From NCBI GenBank assembly GCA_963824805.1, contig CAWGQZ010000072.1:25796-89795 (forward strand): a DNA stretch of 64,000 nucleotides, in the 5' to 3' direction. Below the pieces are notes generated by a model. It was not told the DNA's origin, did not search any database, and was given only the letters and a program-made list of their open reading frames with translations. A program made the position numbers and the translations under genes. Shown here in pieces: positions 9,194 through 17,522 of the stretch. Position 1 is the first letter of the stretch. Each line of letters begins with the position of its first letter. This DNA comes from DATBAT01 sp963824805 (lineage in GTDB: Bacteria; Acidobacteriota; Terriglobia; Terriglobales; Acidobacteriaceae).

Positions 9194-9874
9194 ATGGCGA
9201 AAATTCTCATTGTCGAAGACGAGCCCAACATGGTTGCTGGGCTGCGTGACAACTTCGAGTTCGAAGGCTACCAGGTGATCACGGCCAGCGACGGAGTCTC
9301 CGGGCTGGAAAAGGCGCTTCATGAGTCGCCAGATTTGGTGTTGCTTGACGTAATGATGCCGCGAATGAGCGGGCTCGATGTTTGCAAGCAACTAAAGCAG
9401 AAGCGGCCATCGATTCCGGTAATCATGCTGACCGCGCGTGGGCAGGAAGTCGACAAAGTCGTCGGACTGGAACTGGGAGCGGATGACTATGTGACCAAGC
9501 CATTTTCCATCCGCGAATTGCTGGCTCGGGTGAAGGCGGTATTGCGCCGGTCAGCCGGTCCGAAGAAGGAGCAAGAGGAGTACTCCTTCGGCGACGTGGA
9601 GGTGAATTTGCGAAGCTGCCAGGTGGCGCGCAAGGGGAAGCCGCTCGAGGTTTCCTCCAAAGAATTCGATTTGCTGAAATATTTTCTCTGTCACGCGGGC
9701 GAGGCTTTGAGCCGCGACCGGTTGCTGGAAGACGTTTGGGGTTACGACCGGTTTCCGAGCACGCGTACGGTTGACGCCCACATTGTGCGATTGCGTCAAA
9801 AGCTTGAACCAAAACCGGATGAGCCACGTTTCATCCTGACCATTCACGGCACTGGCTACAAGTTTGTTTTGTGA
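9194..9874 (+). CDS. OmpR/PhoB-family response regulator
   Basis: Residues 1-120 form a receiver with the acidic pair in VEDEPNMV, the phospho-Asp D52 in LLDVMMPRMSG and the switch Lys K102 in DDYVTKPFS. Residues about 130-226 form a winged-helix DNA-binding domain of the OmpR type, with RDRLLEDVWGYD and TRTVDAHIVRLRQKLE as recognisable helices and IHGTGYKF at the end. It lies between its likely kinase (5-base gap) and an ECF sigma gene that overlaps its stop by 4 bases (GTGA), so the three should be translated together. It probably controls its own operon or envelope genes; no binding site can be named from this window. Confidence 0.95.
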   Translation: MAKILIVEDEPNMVAGLRDNFEFEGYQVITASDGVSGLEKALHESPDLVLLDVMMPRMSGLDVCKQLKQKRPSIPVIMLTARGQEVDKVVGLELGADDYVTKPFSIRELLARVKAVLRRSAGPKKEQEEYSFGDVEVNLRSCQVARKGKPLEVSSKEFDLLKYFLCHAGEALSRDRLLEDVWGYDRFPSTRTVDAHIVRLRQKLEPKPDEPRFILTIHGTGYKFVL

Positions 9875-10572
9875 GAGTGATGATTATGAGCGAGGAAATC
9901 TGCACCGTACCCACGTTCAGCAATAGCCGGAAAACCCTGGCCTTTGTGAGCGCGCCTGTCATCGAGCTTGAGAGTGTGGCGGCCTCGAAGCCATCGCGGG
10001 TTGACGACTTCCGGCTGATCCGCGCAGCGCAGCAGGGCGATACCTGCGCATTCGAGGAACTGGTGCGGCTCTATGACCGGCCGGTGTTGCGGCTGGCCAT
10101 GCACATTACCGGATCGCAGGAAGACGCACAGGACATTTACCAGGAAGCGTTTCTACGGGCGTACATGAATCTGGCCAGTTTTCGCTTCGAATGTTCGTTC
10201 TACACTTGGATGTACCGCATCGTGACCAACCTCTGCCTGGATCACCTGCGCAAAAAGAGTTCGCGGCAGCGGGACGTCACTACCACGATCTCCCCGGAAG
10301 GCGAGGAGGAGGCTGTCGTGGTGCGGATGCCGGATCGAAGCGCGGCCTCCAACCCGGAGCGAAGTGTGATCAGCCGCGAAGTCAGGCAGTCAATTATCCG
10401 GGCTCTACGGAGGTTATCTCCTCGCGAGCGGGTGGTGTTCGAGCTGAAGCACTACCACGGGATGCGGCTGCGGACGGTGGCGGGAATTTTGCGGACTACC
10501 GAGGGTACGATCAAGAACACTCTGTTCCGTGCTACCCACAAGCTCCGGATCGAGTTGGCGGAGGTCCGGTAA
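9871..10572 (+). CDS. ECF-type RNA polymerase sigma factor
   Basis: The product is a two-domain sigma factor. Region 2 runs from about residue 48 (LIRAAQQGDTCAFEELVRLY) through ITGSQEDAQDIYQEAFLRAY and a WMYRIVTNLCLDHLRKK helix. Region 4 is at about 175-230 (LRRLSPRERVVFELKHYHG, then TTEGTIKNTLFRATHKLR). The GTG at 9871 overlaps the response regulator stop, and ATGs at 9880 and 9886 are alternatives, so the first 45 residues, which are poorly structured, may be partly untranslated. Unlike the sigma gene at 45402, no anti-sigma gene follows: the next gene, treS, starts about 150 bases on. Activity may therefore be set by transcription through the two-component pair, which is an inference. Confidence 0.88.
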   Translation: MRVMIMSEEICTVPTFSNSRKTLAFVSAPVIELESVAASKPSRVDDFRLIRAAQQGDTCAFEELVRLYDRPVLRLAMHITGSQEDAQDIYQEAFLRAYMNLASFRFECSFYTWMYRIVTNLCLDHLRKKSSRQRDVTTTISPEGEEEAVVVRMPDRSAASNPERSVISREVRQSIIRALRRLSPRERVVFELKHYHGMRLRTVAGILRTTEGTIKNTLFRATHKLRIELAEVR

Positions 10573-10720
10573 AGCATCACAGATTTCGCGGCTCTTCGCG
10601 GATAGATCGATAGAACGATTGATCGGCAGGGCCCGGGGAGATCCGCGGTTCTGGATGTCACTTTGTGGTAAATGGAGATTTTGCCTCCCTGCCCTCCTTT
10701 CTTAAACCATTCAATCTGAT

Positions 10721-12406
10721 GTGGTAGGCTCGAATTCTTGGGACTGTTTAACCTCGGGAGACGGCTTGCCAGCTTCACAGGACGCACTCTGGTACAAGGA
10801 TGCGGTTATTTACCAGGTGCACGTCCGCACATTTTACGACAGCAATGGAGACGGCATCGGAGACTTCCGTGGCCTTGCCCAGAAGCTCGACTACTTGCAG
10901 GATCTTGGTGTCACTGCCATCTGGTTAATGCCTTTTTTTCCATCGCCTTTGCGCGACGATGGCTACGACATCGCCGACTACCGGACGGTGCATCCGAGCT
11001 ATGGCACGCTGGATGACTTCAAGCTTTTCCTGGAAGCGGCTCATCAGCGGAACATCAAGGTCATCATCGAGCTGGTTCTGAATCACACTTCCGATCAGCA
11101 CGCCTGGTTTCAGGAATCGCGGAAGTCGAAGGACAATCCCAAACGCGACTGGTATGTCTGGAGCGACACTGACACCCGCTACAAGGGCACGCGGATCATT
11201 TTCATCGATACCGAAATGTCCAACTGGGCCTGGGACCCGGTATCCAAGGAATATTATTGGCACCGTTTCTTCAGTCACCAGCCGGATTTGAATTATGACA
11301 ATCCCGCCCTGCGTGAGGAAATGTGGGACGTGACCAAATTCTGGCTGGACATGGGTGTCGATGCCTTCCGCTTGGACGCTGTGCCCTACCTGGTGGAACG
11401 CGAGGGTACAAATTGCGAGAATCTACCGGAGACTCACGCGGTCATTAAAGGCCTGCGCAAGCGGATGGACGAGCACTATCCCGGAAGAATGTTGCTGGCG
11501 GAAGCCAATCAGTGGCCGGCGGATCTGCGTCCTTATTTCGGGGATGGTGACGAATTCAATATGGCGTTTCACTTTCCGCTGATGCCGAGGATGTTCATGG
11601 GGCTGAAGCTGGAGGACCGCAAGCCGATCACGGAGATTCTGCAACAGACGCCGGCAATTCCTGAATCCTGCCAATGGTGCATTTTCCTGCGAAACCATGA
11701 CGAACTGACCCTCGAGATGGTCACCGACATGGAACGGGATTACATGTACGACGAGTATGCCAAGGACAAGAGCATGCGCTTAAACCTTGGCATACGGCGG
11801 CGGCTGGCGCCGCTGCTGGACAACGACCGGCGGCGGATCGAATTGATGAATGGCATGCTGATGTCACTGCCCGGGACGCCCATTGTTTATTACGGCGATG
11901 AAATCGGAATGGGCGATAACGTCAATCTGGGCGACCGCAACGGAGTCCGTACACCCATGCAGTGGGACGGGGGATGGAACGGCGGGTTTTCTTCGGCGGA
12001 TCCAGAGATGGTGTACAGCCCGCTCATGCTGAACCCCGTCTATGGATTTCAGGCATTGAATGTGCAGTCACAGAAGCGCTTTGACCATTCTTTGCTGTCA
12101 TGGATGAAGCGGCTGATCAAAGTACGGAAGTCGACTCCGGTATTTGGGCGAGGTTCAATTGAGTTTTTATATCCTGCCAACCACCGGGTATTGGCGTACG
12201 TGAGGCAGTTAGGACGCGAAACCGTGCTGATCGTAAATAATCTTTCGAGCTCGGCGCAGGCGGTGGAGCTCGACCTTAAACGTTACAAGGGCAACGTGCT
12301 GATTGAGATGTTCGGGCGCAATCTATTTCCACGAATCGGTGACTTGCCGTATCTTTTGACCATGGGTCCTTACGAGTTCTTCTGGTTTCGCTTGAGACGC
12401 ATTTGA
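10721..12406 (+). CDS. treS: Trehalose synthase (maltose alpha-D-glucosyltransferase), GH13
   Basis: The enzyme interconverts maltose and trehalose by intramolecular glucosyl transfer and also appears in the TreS-Pep2-GlgE route to alpha-glucan. The GH13 motifs are intact: ELVLNHTSDQH, nucleophile D219 in VDAFRLDAVPYL, acid/base E261 in LLAEANQW and D327 in FLRNHDELT. The DRNGVRTPMQWD and GGFS segments are diagnostic of TreS rather than oligo-1,6-glucosidase. The length of 561 matches single-domain TreS without the fused maltokinase. The frame starts at a GTG (10721), but homology begins near LWYKDAVIYQ at residue 24, so the true start may be slightly downstream; I see no clear ribosome site. 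The next two genes run in the same direction and suggest an osmotic or desiccation unit. Confidence 0.93.
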   Translation: MVGSNSWDCLTSGDGLPASQDALWYKDAVIYQVHVRTFYDSNGDGIGDFRGLAQKLDYLQDLGVTAIWLMPFFPSPLRDDGYDIADYRTVHPSYGTLDDFKLFLEAAHQRNIKVIIELVLNHTSDQHAWFQESRKSKDNPKRDWYVWSDTDTRYKGTRIIFIDTEMSNWAWDPVSKEYYWHRFFSHQPDLNYDNPALREEMWDVTKFWLDMGVDAFRLDAVPYLVEREGTNCENLPETHAVIKGLRKRMDEHYPGRMLLAEANQWPADLRPYFGDGDEFNMAFHFPLMPRMFMGLKLEDRKPITEILQQTPAIPESCQWCIFLRNHDELTLEMVTDMERDYMYDEYAKDKSMRLNLGIRRRLAPLLDNDRRRIELMNGMLMSLPGTPIVYYGDEIGMGDNVNLGDRNGVRTPMQWDGGWNGGFSSADPEMVYSPLMLNPVYGFQALNVQSQKRFDHSLLSWMKRLIKVRKSTPVFGRGSIEFLYPANHRVLAYVRQLGRETVLIVNNLSSSAQAVELDLKRYKGNVLIEMFGRNLFPRIGDLPYLLTMGPYEFFWFRLRRI

Positions 12407-12480
12407 GGCGCTGAAGAACATTTCCTGAACATATCAACCGGACTGCGGAATCGCAGGTTCAAAAAAGGTGGAGGCTTGGT

Positions 12481-13743
12481 TTGGTCGAAGAAAGCATTCT
12501 GACGGATGATTTTCTTCGTGAGCTAATCAACGTCGGCGAAGTGGACCTGCTGGTTGGATTGGACACTTTCAACGACGCGAAGACGGTCGGAAACGTCATG
12601 CAGGCAGTCCGAGCCGGATTGCTGCGCTATTTTCCGCGTCTGCGTACTGTGGTGGTTAACGCTGACGGTGGATCGCGAGATGGCACCCAGGAACTGGTGC
12701 GCGCCGCATCTATCAGCGACATGCGGCATGTTTCGAATCTTTCCTCGCTCCGTACCCTGCACTGCATCAGTACTCAATACTCCCGGGAAAGCAATGGCGG
12801 GGGGCTGCACACCATCCTCGCGGCGGCGGATCTGTTACGTGCCAGTTCACTGGTTGTGATCTCGCCGGAGTCCACAAATATGGAACCGGAGTGGGTGGAA
12901 CGGCTAGTGCGTCCGGTGGCCAAAGAAAATTACGATCTAATCACGCCGATTTACCGCCGGCACAAGTTCGACGCCCTGCTGGTGCGCACACTGCTTTATC
13001 CCATGACCCGCGCAATGTACGGAAAGAGGCTTCGGGAGCCGATTCCCACCGACTTCGCATTTTCGGGCCGGCTGGCGACGCAGTTCTTGGCGCAAGAGCC
13101 TACCCCGTCGGACCTAGGACGAATGGGCGCCGAATTGCAACTATCGCTGTCGGCCATGAGCGGCGATTTCCGGGTGGGGCAGTCGTTTCTTGGCACCCGG
13201 GAGCGGATCGAACACGGAGCCGCAGAGCTGGTTCCAGCGATGCGGCGAACGGTCGGGGTTTTGTTTTCGTCCCTGGAAAATTTCGCGGTGTGGAGCACGG
13301 TGAAAGAGTCGCAGCCGGTTCCCACCATCGGTGTGGAGCATGAGGTCAATCTCGAACCATTGCGCGTCAATCGCAAGCGGCTGCATCAGATGTTTGCAAC
13401 CGGCGTGGCTGAACTTGATCCCGTGCTGCGTTCGATTCTTTACGACACTACCCTGGCTGAACTTAAGGCGCTAGCCTTGCAGCCTGAGGAAGAGTTCGTC
13501 TTTCCAAATGAGCTTTGGGCGACGACGATTTATGAATTTGCTGCGTCTCACCACAAGGCGGTCATCAGCCGCGACCACGTGATACAGGCGCTGGCGCCGC
13601 TTTATCGCGGCAAGGCCCTGGCCTTTGTGCTGGAAAATCGCGACGCCTCCGGGGCAGAGATTGAAAAGAACGTGGAAGCAATTTGCTTGAGCTTCGAAAG
13701 CTTAAAGCCGTATCTGTTGGAAATGTGGGAAACAGGGAAGTGA
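12481..13743 (+). CDS. GpgS-like family A-fold glycosyltransferase
   Basis: The N-terminal part has the nucleotide-sugar fold of GT2/GT81 enzymes: LDTFNDAKTVGNVMQAVRAG, then VVVNADGGSRDGTQELV. The block DLITPIYRRHKFDALLVRTL followed by YPMTRAMYGKRLREPIPTDF and FSGRLA matches the larger bacterial proteins related to glucosyl-3-phosphoglycerate synthase. The position where relatives carry a metal-binding DxD reads VVISPES here, so metal binding may be changed. The C-terminal 130 residues are helical. The start is TTG at 12481, supported by GGTGGAGG 6 bases upstream. It sits 74 bases after treS and 7 bases before a membrane protein gene, so a role in making a glucosyl compatible solute or polymer is likely but unproven. 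Confidence 0.72.
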   Translation: MVEESILTDDFLRELINVGEVDLLVGLDTFNDAKTVGNVMQAVRAGLLRYFPRLRTVVVNADGGSRDGTQELVRAASISDMRHVSNLSSLRTLHCISTQYSRESNGGGLHTILAAADLLRASSLVVISPESTNMEPEWVERLVRPVAKENYDLITPIYRRHKFDALLVRTLLYPMTRAMYGKRLREPIPTDFAFSGRLATQFLAQEPTPSDLGRMGAELQLSLSAMSGDFRVGQSFLGTRERIEHGAAELVPAMRRTVGVLFSSLENFAVWSTVKESQPVPTIGVEHEVNLEPLRVNRKRLHQMFATGVAELDPVLRSILYDTTLAELKALALQPEEEFVFPNELWATTIYEFAASHHKAVISRDHVIQALAPLYRGKALAFVLENRDASGAEIEKNVEAICLSFESLKPYLLEMWETGK

Positions 13744-13750
13744 GGGTATT

Positions 13751-14455
13751 ATGTGGCAGATCATCGTGAACGAACTGACTCAAGCGACCCGCGACATTGT
13801 GCACAGTGTCGCGCGATTCTTGCCTCGCTTGCTGGTGATGCTGGTCATCGTTGTGGTGGGCTGGGTTATTGCATATGTGCTGAGGTCTATTCTCCGCAGC
13901 ATTCTGCGCGTTACTAAATTCGACAAGCTTTCGGAGGACGCCGGCGCCAGCCAGTTGCTGAAGAAGGCGGCGCTGCCTGCATCGTCCGAGCTGCTGAGCC
14001 GGTTTGTGTTCTGGATCGCATGGCTGGGGTTCATCCTGGTGGGCATCAGCGTTTTGGGAGTAGCCGGTTTTCAGGAGCAGATTCCACGCTTTTTTGCGTT
14101 CCTGCCCCGGCTGTTTATAGCGCTGTTCGTGTTCTTTTTCGGACTGCTGGCCTCAAGCTTCTTCTCGCGAGCGGCCTTGCTGGCGTCGGTGAATGCGAAT
14201 CTTCCCTCGCCGAAAATACTTAGCCTGACGATTCGCACCGTGATTATCCTGTTCTCGGTTTCGGTTGGGGTCGAGGCCCTGGGCATTGGCGAGGACACGA
14301 TGTTGCTGGCATTTGCCATCGTGTTTGGATCGCTAATGTTGGGGCTGGCATTAGCTTTCGGACTGGGCGGCCAGGACCTGGCGCGGCGATATCTGGAAAA
14401 CCGATTCGCGCCACCCAAGAATGACGGCCGCGATGATGACTTGTCTCCGTTGTGA
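13751..14455 (+). CDS. MscS-related TM-helix membrane protein
   Basis: The 234-residue product has about five hydrophobic segments, including FLPRLLVMLVIVVVGWVIAY near the start, then repeats of the TM_helix type found at the front of small-conductance mechanosensitive channels and CmpX-like proteins. Short amphipathic linkers such as VTKFDKLSEDAGASQLLKKA separate them. It ends with a Gly-rich helix (LALAFGLGGQDLARRYLENR) that resembles the pore-lining helix of MscS, but the large cytoplasmic MscS beta domain is absent. The gene starts 7 bases after the glycosyltransferase stop, so the two are almost certainly co-transcribed, in line with a turgor or osmotic role for the treS block. Channel activity itself is not shown by the sequence. 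Confidence 0.78.
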   Translation: MWQIIVNELTQATRDIVHSVARFLPRLLVMLVIVVVGWVIAYVLRSILRSILRVTKFDKLSEDAGASQLLKKAALPASSELLSRFVFWIAWLGFILVGISVLGVAGFQEQIPRFFAFLPRLFIALFVFFFGLLASSFFSRAALLASVNANLPSPKILSLTIRTVIILFSVSVGVEALGIGEDTMLLAFAIVFGSLMLGLALAFGLGGQDLARRYLENRFAPPKNDGRDDDLSPL

Positions 14456-14468
14456 TGATTTTCAAGAG

Positions 14469-14598
14469 TGTCCCATTCAAGCTTTGCTTGGGCGGGGGTT
14501 CGGCGGTCGAAAAATCTAGTTCGAAAAAACATCGGAGCAAGACTTGGTCCGAGTCCTGGTTACAAAAAAGCCCCGCCCAAGCAAAGTTTGAACGGGGC
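14469..14598. repeat. Two inverted copies of a dispersed palindromic repeat
   Basis: A ~26-base element containing CAAGCTTTGCTTGGGCGGGG lies at 14469-14495, and its near-perfect reverse complement lies at 14571-14598. About 75 bases separate them, so the transcript can fold into a long hairpin. Related single copies occur at 16721-16750 and 39804-39834. The pair sits between the stop of the MscS-like gene and recQ, where it could act as a transcript end. I see no transposase. The spacer (14499-14570) has no coding signs. Confidence 0.7.
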
Positions 14599-14830
14599 CC
14601 CCTCGCGGCACGTTCAGAAGCTCACTCTCAACCCCAAAATTGTCCCGAAGCTGGGATCGTCCACCAAGGTGTTCGGCGTTCCGAATACCGGGTGGTTGTA
14701 TGACGTAAAGAACCTCCTGAGCGACGAACGGCACTAGTATTTATTTACTCGCCCGTTCCGTTTTGGCCTCTCTGGAAAGTTGCACCGCGGCAAATACTGA
14801 CCTCTTGCCGCTTCTCTTATACTGAGAACC

Positions 14831-16702
14831 ATGGCTGCAGACGCCGACCTTATAGAACCCTTGCGCCGTTATTGGGGATACAACTCGTTCCGTCCTTTGC
14901 AAGAGCGCATAGTCCGCAGCCTGCTGGGCGGGAACGATACCTGTGTCGTGATGCCCACCGGCGGAGGCAAATCGTTGTGCTACCAGTTGCCGGCGCTGGT
15001 GCACGGGAAACTTGCGGTGGTGGTGTCGCCGTTGATCGCACTGATGCAGGACCAGGCTGCGCAACTGGCGCAGATGGGAATTCCGGCGGCGGTGCTGAAC
15101 AGCACCATGTCGTCCAGCGAGCAGTCTCAGATCATGCAGAAGGCTCGGGCTGGAGAATATCGTCTCCTCTACCTATCTCCTGAGCGACTGGCCCGCGAGG
15201 ACTGTATTGGCTGGCTGCAGGGCGCCCCGATCTCATTTTTTGCCATCGACGAGGCGCATTGCATTTCCGAGTGGGGACACGAGTTCCGTCCGGAATATCG
15301 GCAACTGAGCCGGCTGCGCACGCATTTTCCCGGGCAACCGATTGCCGCCTTTACCGCCAGCGCCACGCAGCGGGTACGGCACGATATTCTCCATCAGCTC
15401 AAGTTGCGCGATCCCCACAAATACATTGCCAGCTTTCACCGCCCGAACTTGCGCTACGTCGTTAAAGAATCAAATGGCCGTGAACTGCTTCCTCAGCTGC
15501 TTACTTCGCTGCGCAATTATCCCGAGGGCAACGTCATCGTCTATGCTCCGACCATCGCGCGGGTAGAGCAGACCGTCGATTACCTGGCGGAGAACGGCAT
15601 CGCGGCCATCGCCTACCACGGCAAGATGGAATCTGCGGACAGACGCCGCAATCAGGAAGTATGGATGTCCGACGAAGTACGGGTTTTAGTCGGAACCATC
15701 GCCTTCGGCCTGGGCATCAACAAGGCTAACGTGCGTGCCGTCATCCACCTGTCGTTACCCAAATCGATTGAACAGTACTACCAGGAGGCGGGCCGTGCTG
15801 GGCGCGATGGACTTCCCGCGGACTGCCTCTTGTTGTGGCAAAAACAGGACACAGCCCTTCTGGCTCATTTCATTCAGCAAATCGAGGACCCCGCTGAGAA
15901 AGACCGCGCCTGGCAGCGCTATCACACCATCCGCGGGTTTGCTGATTCAAAACGCTGCCGCCACCTGATGATCTGCGAACATTTCGGTGAGAAACCGAAA
16001 TGGTCTTCCTGTGATGCCTGTGACATTTGCAGTGGAGTTCCCGAATGGCTGAATATCCAAGCCGAGCCAGTGAGGACTGCGCCCCGGCGGAAGGTGCAAC
16101 CAAAGTTCGCAGCCATATCGGAGGCCTATGCCGGGTTGCGGGATTATTTGCGGCAGTGGCGGCGCGACACCGCACGCACCCAGGGCACGCCGGCATTCGT
16201 GGTGATGCATGATACATCGCTCGAGGAGATATGCGCCAAGCCTCCCGCGACCGTAAGTGATTTGCTGAAGGTCAGCGGTTTTGGGGAGCGGAAAACGGAA
16301 ATGTACGGACCACAACTGATGGACGCTCTGGAGCGCTTTCACCAGGGCGCCCGCGCCATCGAGGCCCAGCGGCCGGTATCGCGTCCCGCCATGGAAACCA
16401 AACGGTTGCTGGAGGAAGGCGAAACCTTCGCTTCCATCGCGCTGATTCGCGGCCGCCAGCTTTCCACGGTAGTGAACGCGGTCTCCGAGTTGATTGAGAG
16501 TGGCCAGCTTGAATTCAAGCCCGGGTGGGTTGATCAGGCTCGACAAGCCGAAATCGAGATCGCCTGCGCCAAAGTGGGAACGGAAAGATTGCGGGTCATT
16601 AAAGAAGCCCTTTCCCCGGAGGCCACATTTGAAGATATCCGCCTGATAGTCGCGAGGCTACGCTGGGAACGAAAGGCGCAAAAACAAGCGACAGGTTCTT
16701 AG
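14831..16702 (+). CDS. recQ: ATP-dependent DNA helicase RecQ
   Basis: RecQ unwinds DNA 3' to 5' in recombination and fork repair. All superfamily 2 motifs are visible: Q-like FRPLQERIVRSL, Walker A PTGGGKSLCYQLPA, DEAHCISEWGHEFRPEY (motif II plus aromatic loop), FTASAT (motif III), and IAFGLGINKANVRAVIH with QEAGRAGRDG (motifs V and VI). The RecQ zinc site follows as CRHLMICEHFG and CDACDIC. An HRDC-like region (about 430-500) and a C-terminal helix-turn-helix (TFASIALIRGRQLSTVVNAV) complete a 623-residue protein close to the family norm. It appears monocistronic, preceded by the inverted repeat pair. Confidence 0.95.
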   Translation: MAADADLIEPLRRYWGYNSFRPLQERIVRSLLGGNDTCVVMPTGGGKSLCYQLPALVHGKLAVVVSPLIALMQDQAAQLAQMGIPAAVLNSTMSSSEQSQIMQKARAGEYRLLYLSPERLAREDCIGWLQGAPISFFAIDEAHCISEWGHEFRPEYRQLSRLRTHFPGQPIAAFTASATQRVRHDILHQLKLRDPHKYIASFHRPNLRYVVKESNGRELLPQLLTSLRNYPEGNVIVYAPTIARVEQTVDYLAENGIAAIAYHGKMESADRRRNQEVWMSDEVRVLVGTIAFGLGINKANVRAVIHLSLPKSIEQYYQEAGRAGRDGLPADCLLLWQKQDTALLAHFIQQIEDPAEKDRAWQRYHTIRGFADSKRCRHLMICEHFGEKPKWSSCDACDICSGVPEWLNIQAEPVRTAPRRKVQPKFAAISEAYAGLRDYLRQWRRDTARTQGTPAFVVMHDTSLEEICAKPPATVSDLLKVSGFGERKTEMYGPQLMDALERFHQGARAIEAQRPVSRPAMETKRLLEEGETFASIALIRGRQLSTVVNAVSELIESGQLEFKPGWVDQARQAEIEIACAKVGTERLRVIKEALSPEATFEDIRLIVARLRWERKAQKQATGS

Positions 16703-16720
16703 TCTATCGAAACTCTAAGG

Positions 16721-16750
16721 GTGCCCGTTCAAGCTTTGCGTGGGCAGGGC
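16721..16750. repeat. Single degenerate copy of the dispersed palindrome
   Basis: The bases GTTCAAGCTTTGCGTGGGCA (16727-16746) match the core of the element at 14469 with a few substitutions. It starts 19 bases after the recQ stop and lies between convergent genes. The following ~110 bases up to the DksA-like gene stop hold nothing else that I recognise. Confidence 0.5.
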
Positions 16751-16858
16751 TTCCTGCTGAATATTACGGGAACGAATTGTTGCGCCTGGAGAGGGTGAGA
16801 AGAAGTAAGTCGAGCTTCGGAAACAACGCCAAGGCTGCCCGGACGTGAAGCCGCAAAT

Positions 16859-17227
16859 CTATGTGGAAGCTTCTTCCAGCAGGCCCTGCTCGAGCTTTTC
16901 CTGGCACTCGATGCAGTGGCGCGTCCAGGGCACGGCTTCGAGCCGTTTGGCATTAATTTCTTTTCCGCAGGAAATGCACTCGCCAAAACTGCCTTCGCGG
17001 ATGCGGGCCAGTGCGCCATCCACCATTTGCAGAATCTGGCGGTCGTTATTGCTCTGCGAAAACAAGAATTCTTTGGTGTAGGAGCTGGCCGCGCGGTCAG
17101 CGATGTCCTGGGCCGAATCCTCGTCCACAGTGCGCCCGTCCTGCTCGGTCTTTGCCACCATGCGTCGAAGATCCTGTTGTCGCTCCTCGAGCCGCTTGCG
17201 GAAGTGGTCCAGCTTTTTCTTTTCCAT
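16859..17227 (-). CDS. DksA/TraR-family zinc-finger regulator
   Basis: The protein has the DksA plan: an N-terminal coiled coil (KKKLDHFRKRLEERQQDLRR), an acidic Asp turn (DEDSAQDIADRAASSYTKE), and a C-terminal zinc finger with CISCG and HCIEC. DksA-type proteins bind the secondary channel of RNA polymerase and change promoter responses, often with ppGpp. I chose the ATG at 17227 (122 residues) over an in-frame upstream Met at 17281, because the extra 18 residues are Gly/Lys-rich and unlike the family. It is shorter than E. coli DksA (151) and closer to the small DksA-like proteins common in acidobacteria and deltaproteobacteria. It stands alone between two convergent or tandem genes. Confidence 0.9.
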   Translation of the reverse strand: MEKKKLDHFRKRLEERQQDLRRMVAKTEQDGRTVDEDSAQDIADRAASSYTKEFLFSQSNNDRQILQMVDGALARIREGSFGECISCGKEINAKRLEAVPWTRHCIECQEKLEQGLLEEAST

Positions 17228-17430
17228 AAAATAACTTAACGGCCCGCAGGCCGCTTTCCCAGTTCCCTTGGATTTAGCCAATCGGTCAAATGCAAAGGCA
17301 AATCATATGCGCATAAATTGAGATGCGTCAACCCGAACAATGGATGGGTTGGACACGTGAGGTCCAGGATGGAAACGAGGGAAAAGTTGATCCCGGCAAT
17401 CTTTCCGGACAGAATCGTTTCAATGCGAAA

Positions 17431-17516
17431 GTCATAACCACGAAGGAACTTCAAGGTACCCCACGGAGATTGTGATGCTTCCTCCGTGTACCTTTAGTGT
17501 CCTTCGTGGTTATGAC
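17431..17516. repeat. 86-base imperfect palindrome
   Basis: GTCATAACCACGAAGGAAC at 17431-17449 (extended to 17459) pairs with the inverted arm at 17488-17516, giving 29-base arms with a few mismatches. A second stem nests inside (CACGGAG at 17462 with CTCCGTG at 17482). The motif GTGTCCTTCGTGGTTA also occurs without its partner at 58924 and, weakly, at 32951. The element begins 7 bases after the M28 peptidase stop and lies upstream of the DksA-like gene, so it may end the peptidase transcript. Confidence 0.7.
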
Positions 17517-17522
17517 TCGTGA

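Noticed and set aside
17236..17454. 72-codon minus-strand frame next to the DksA-like gene
   Set aside because: Its first codons lie in the long palindrome arm, and it has no ribosome site.
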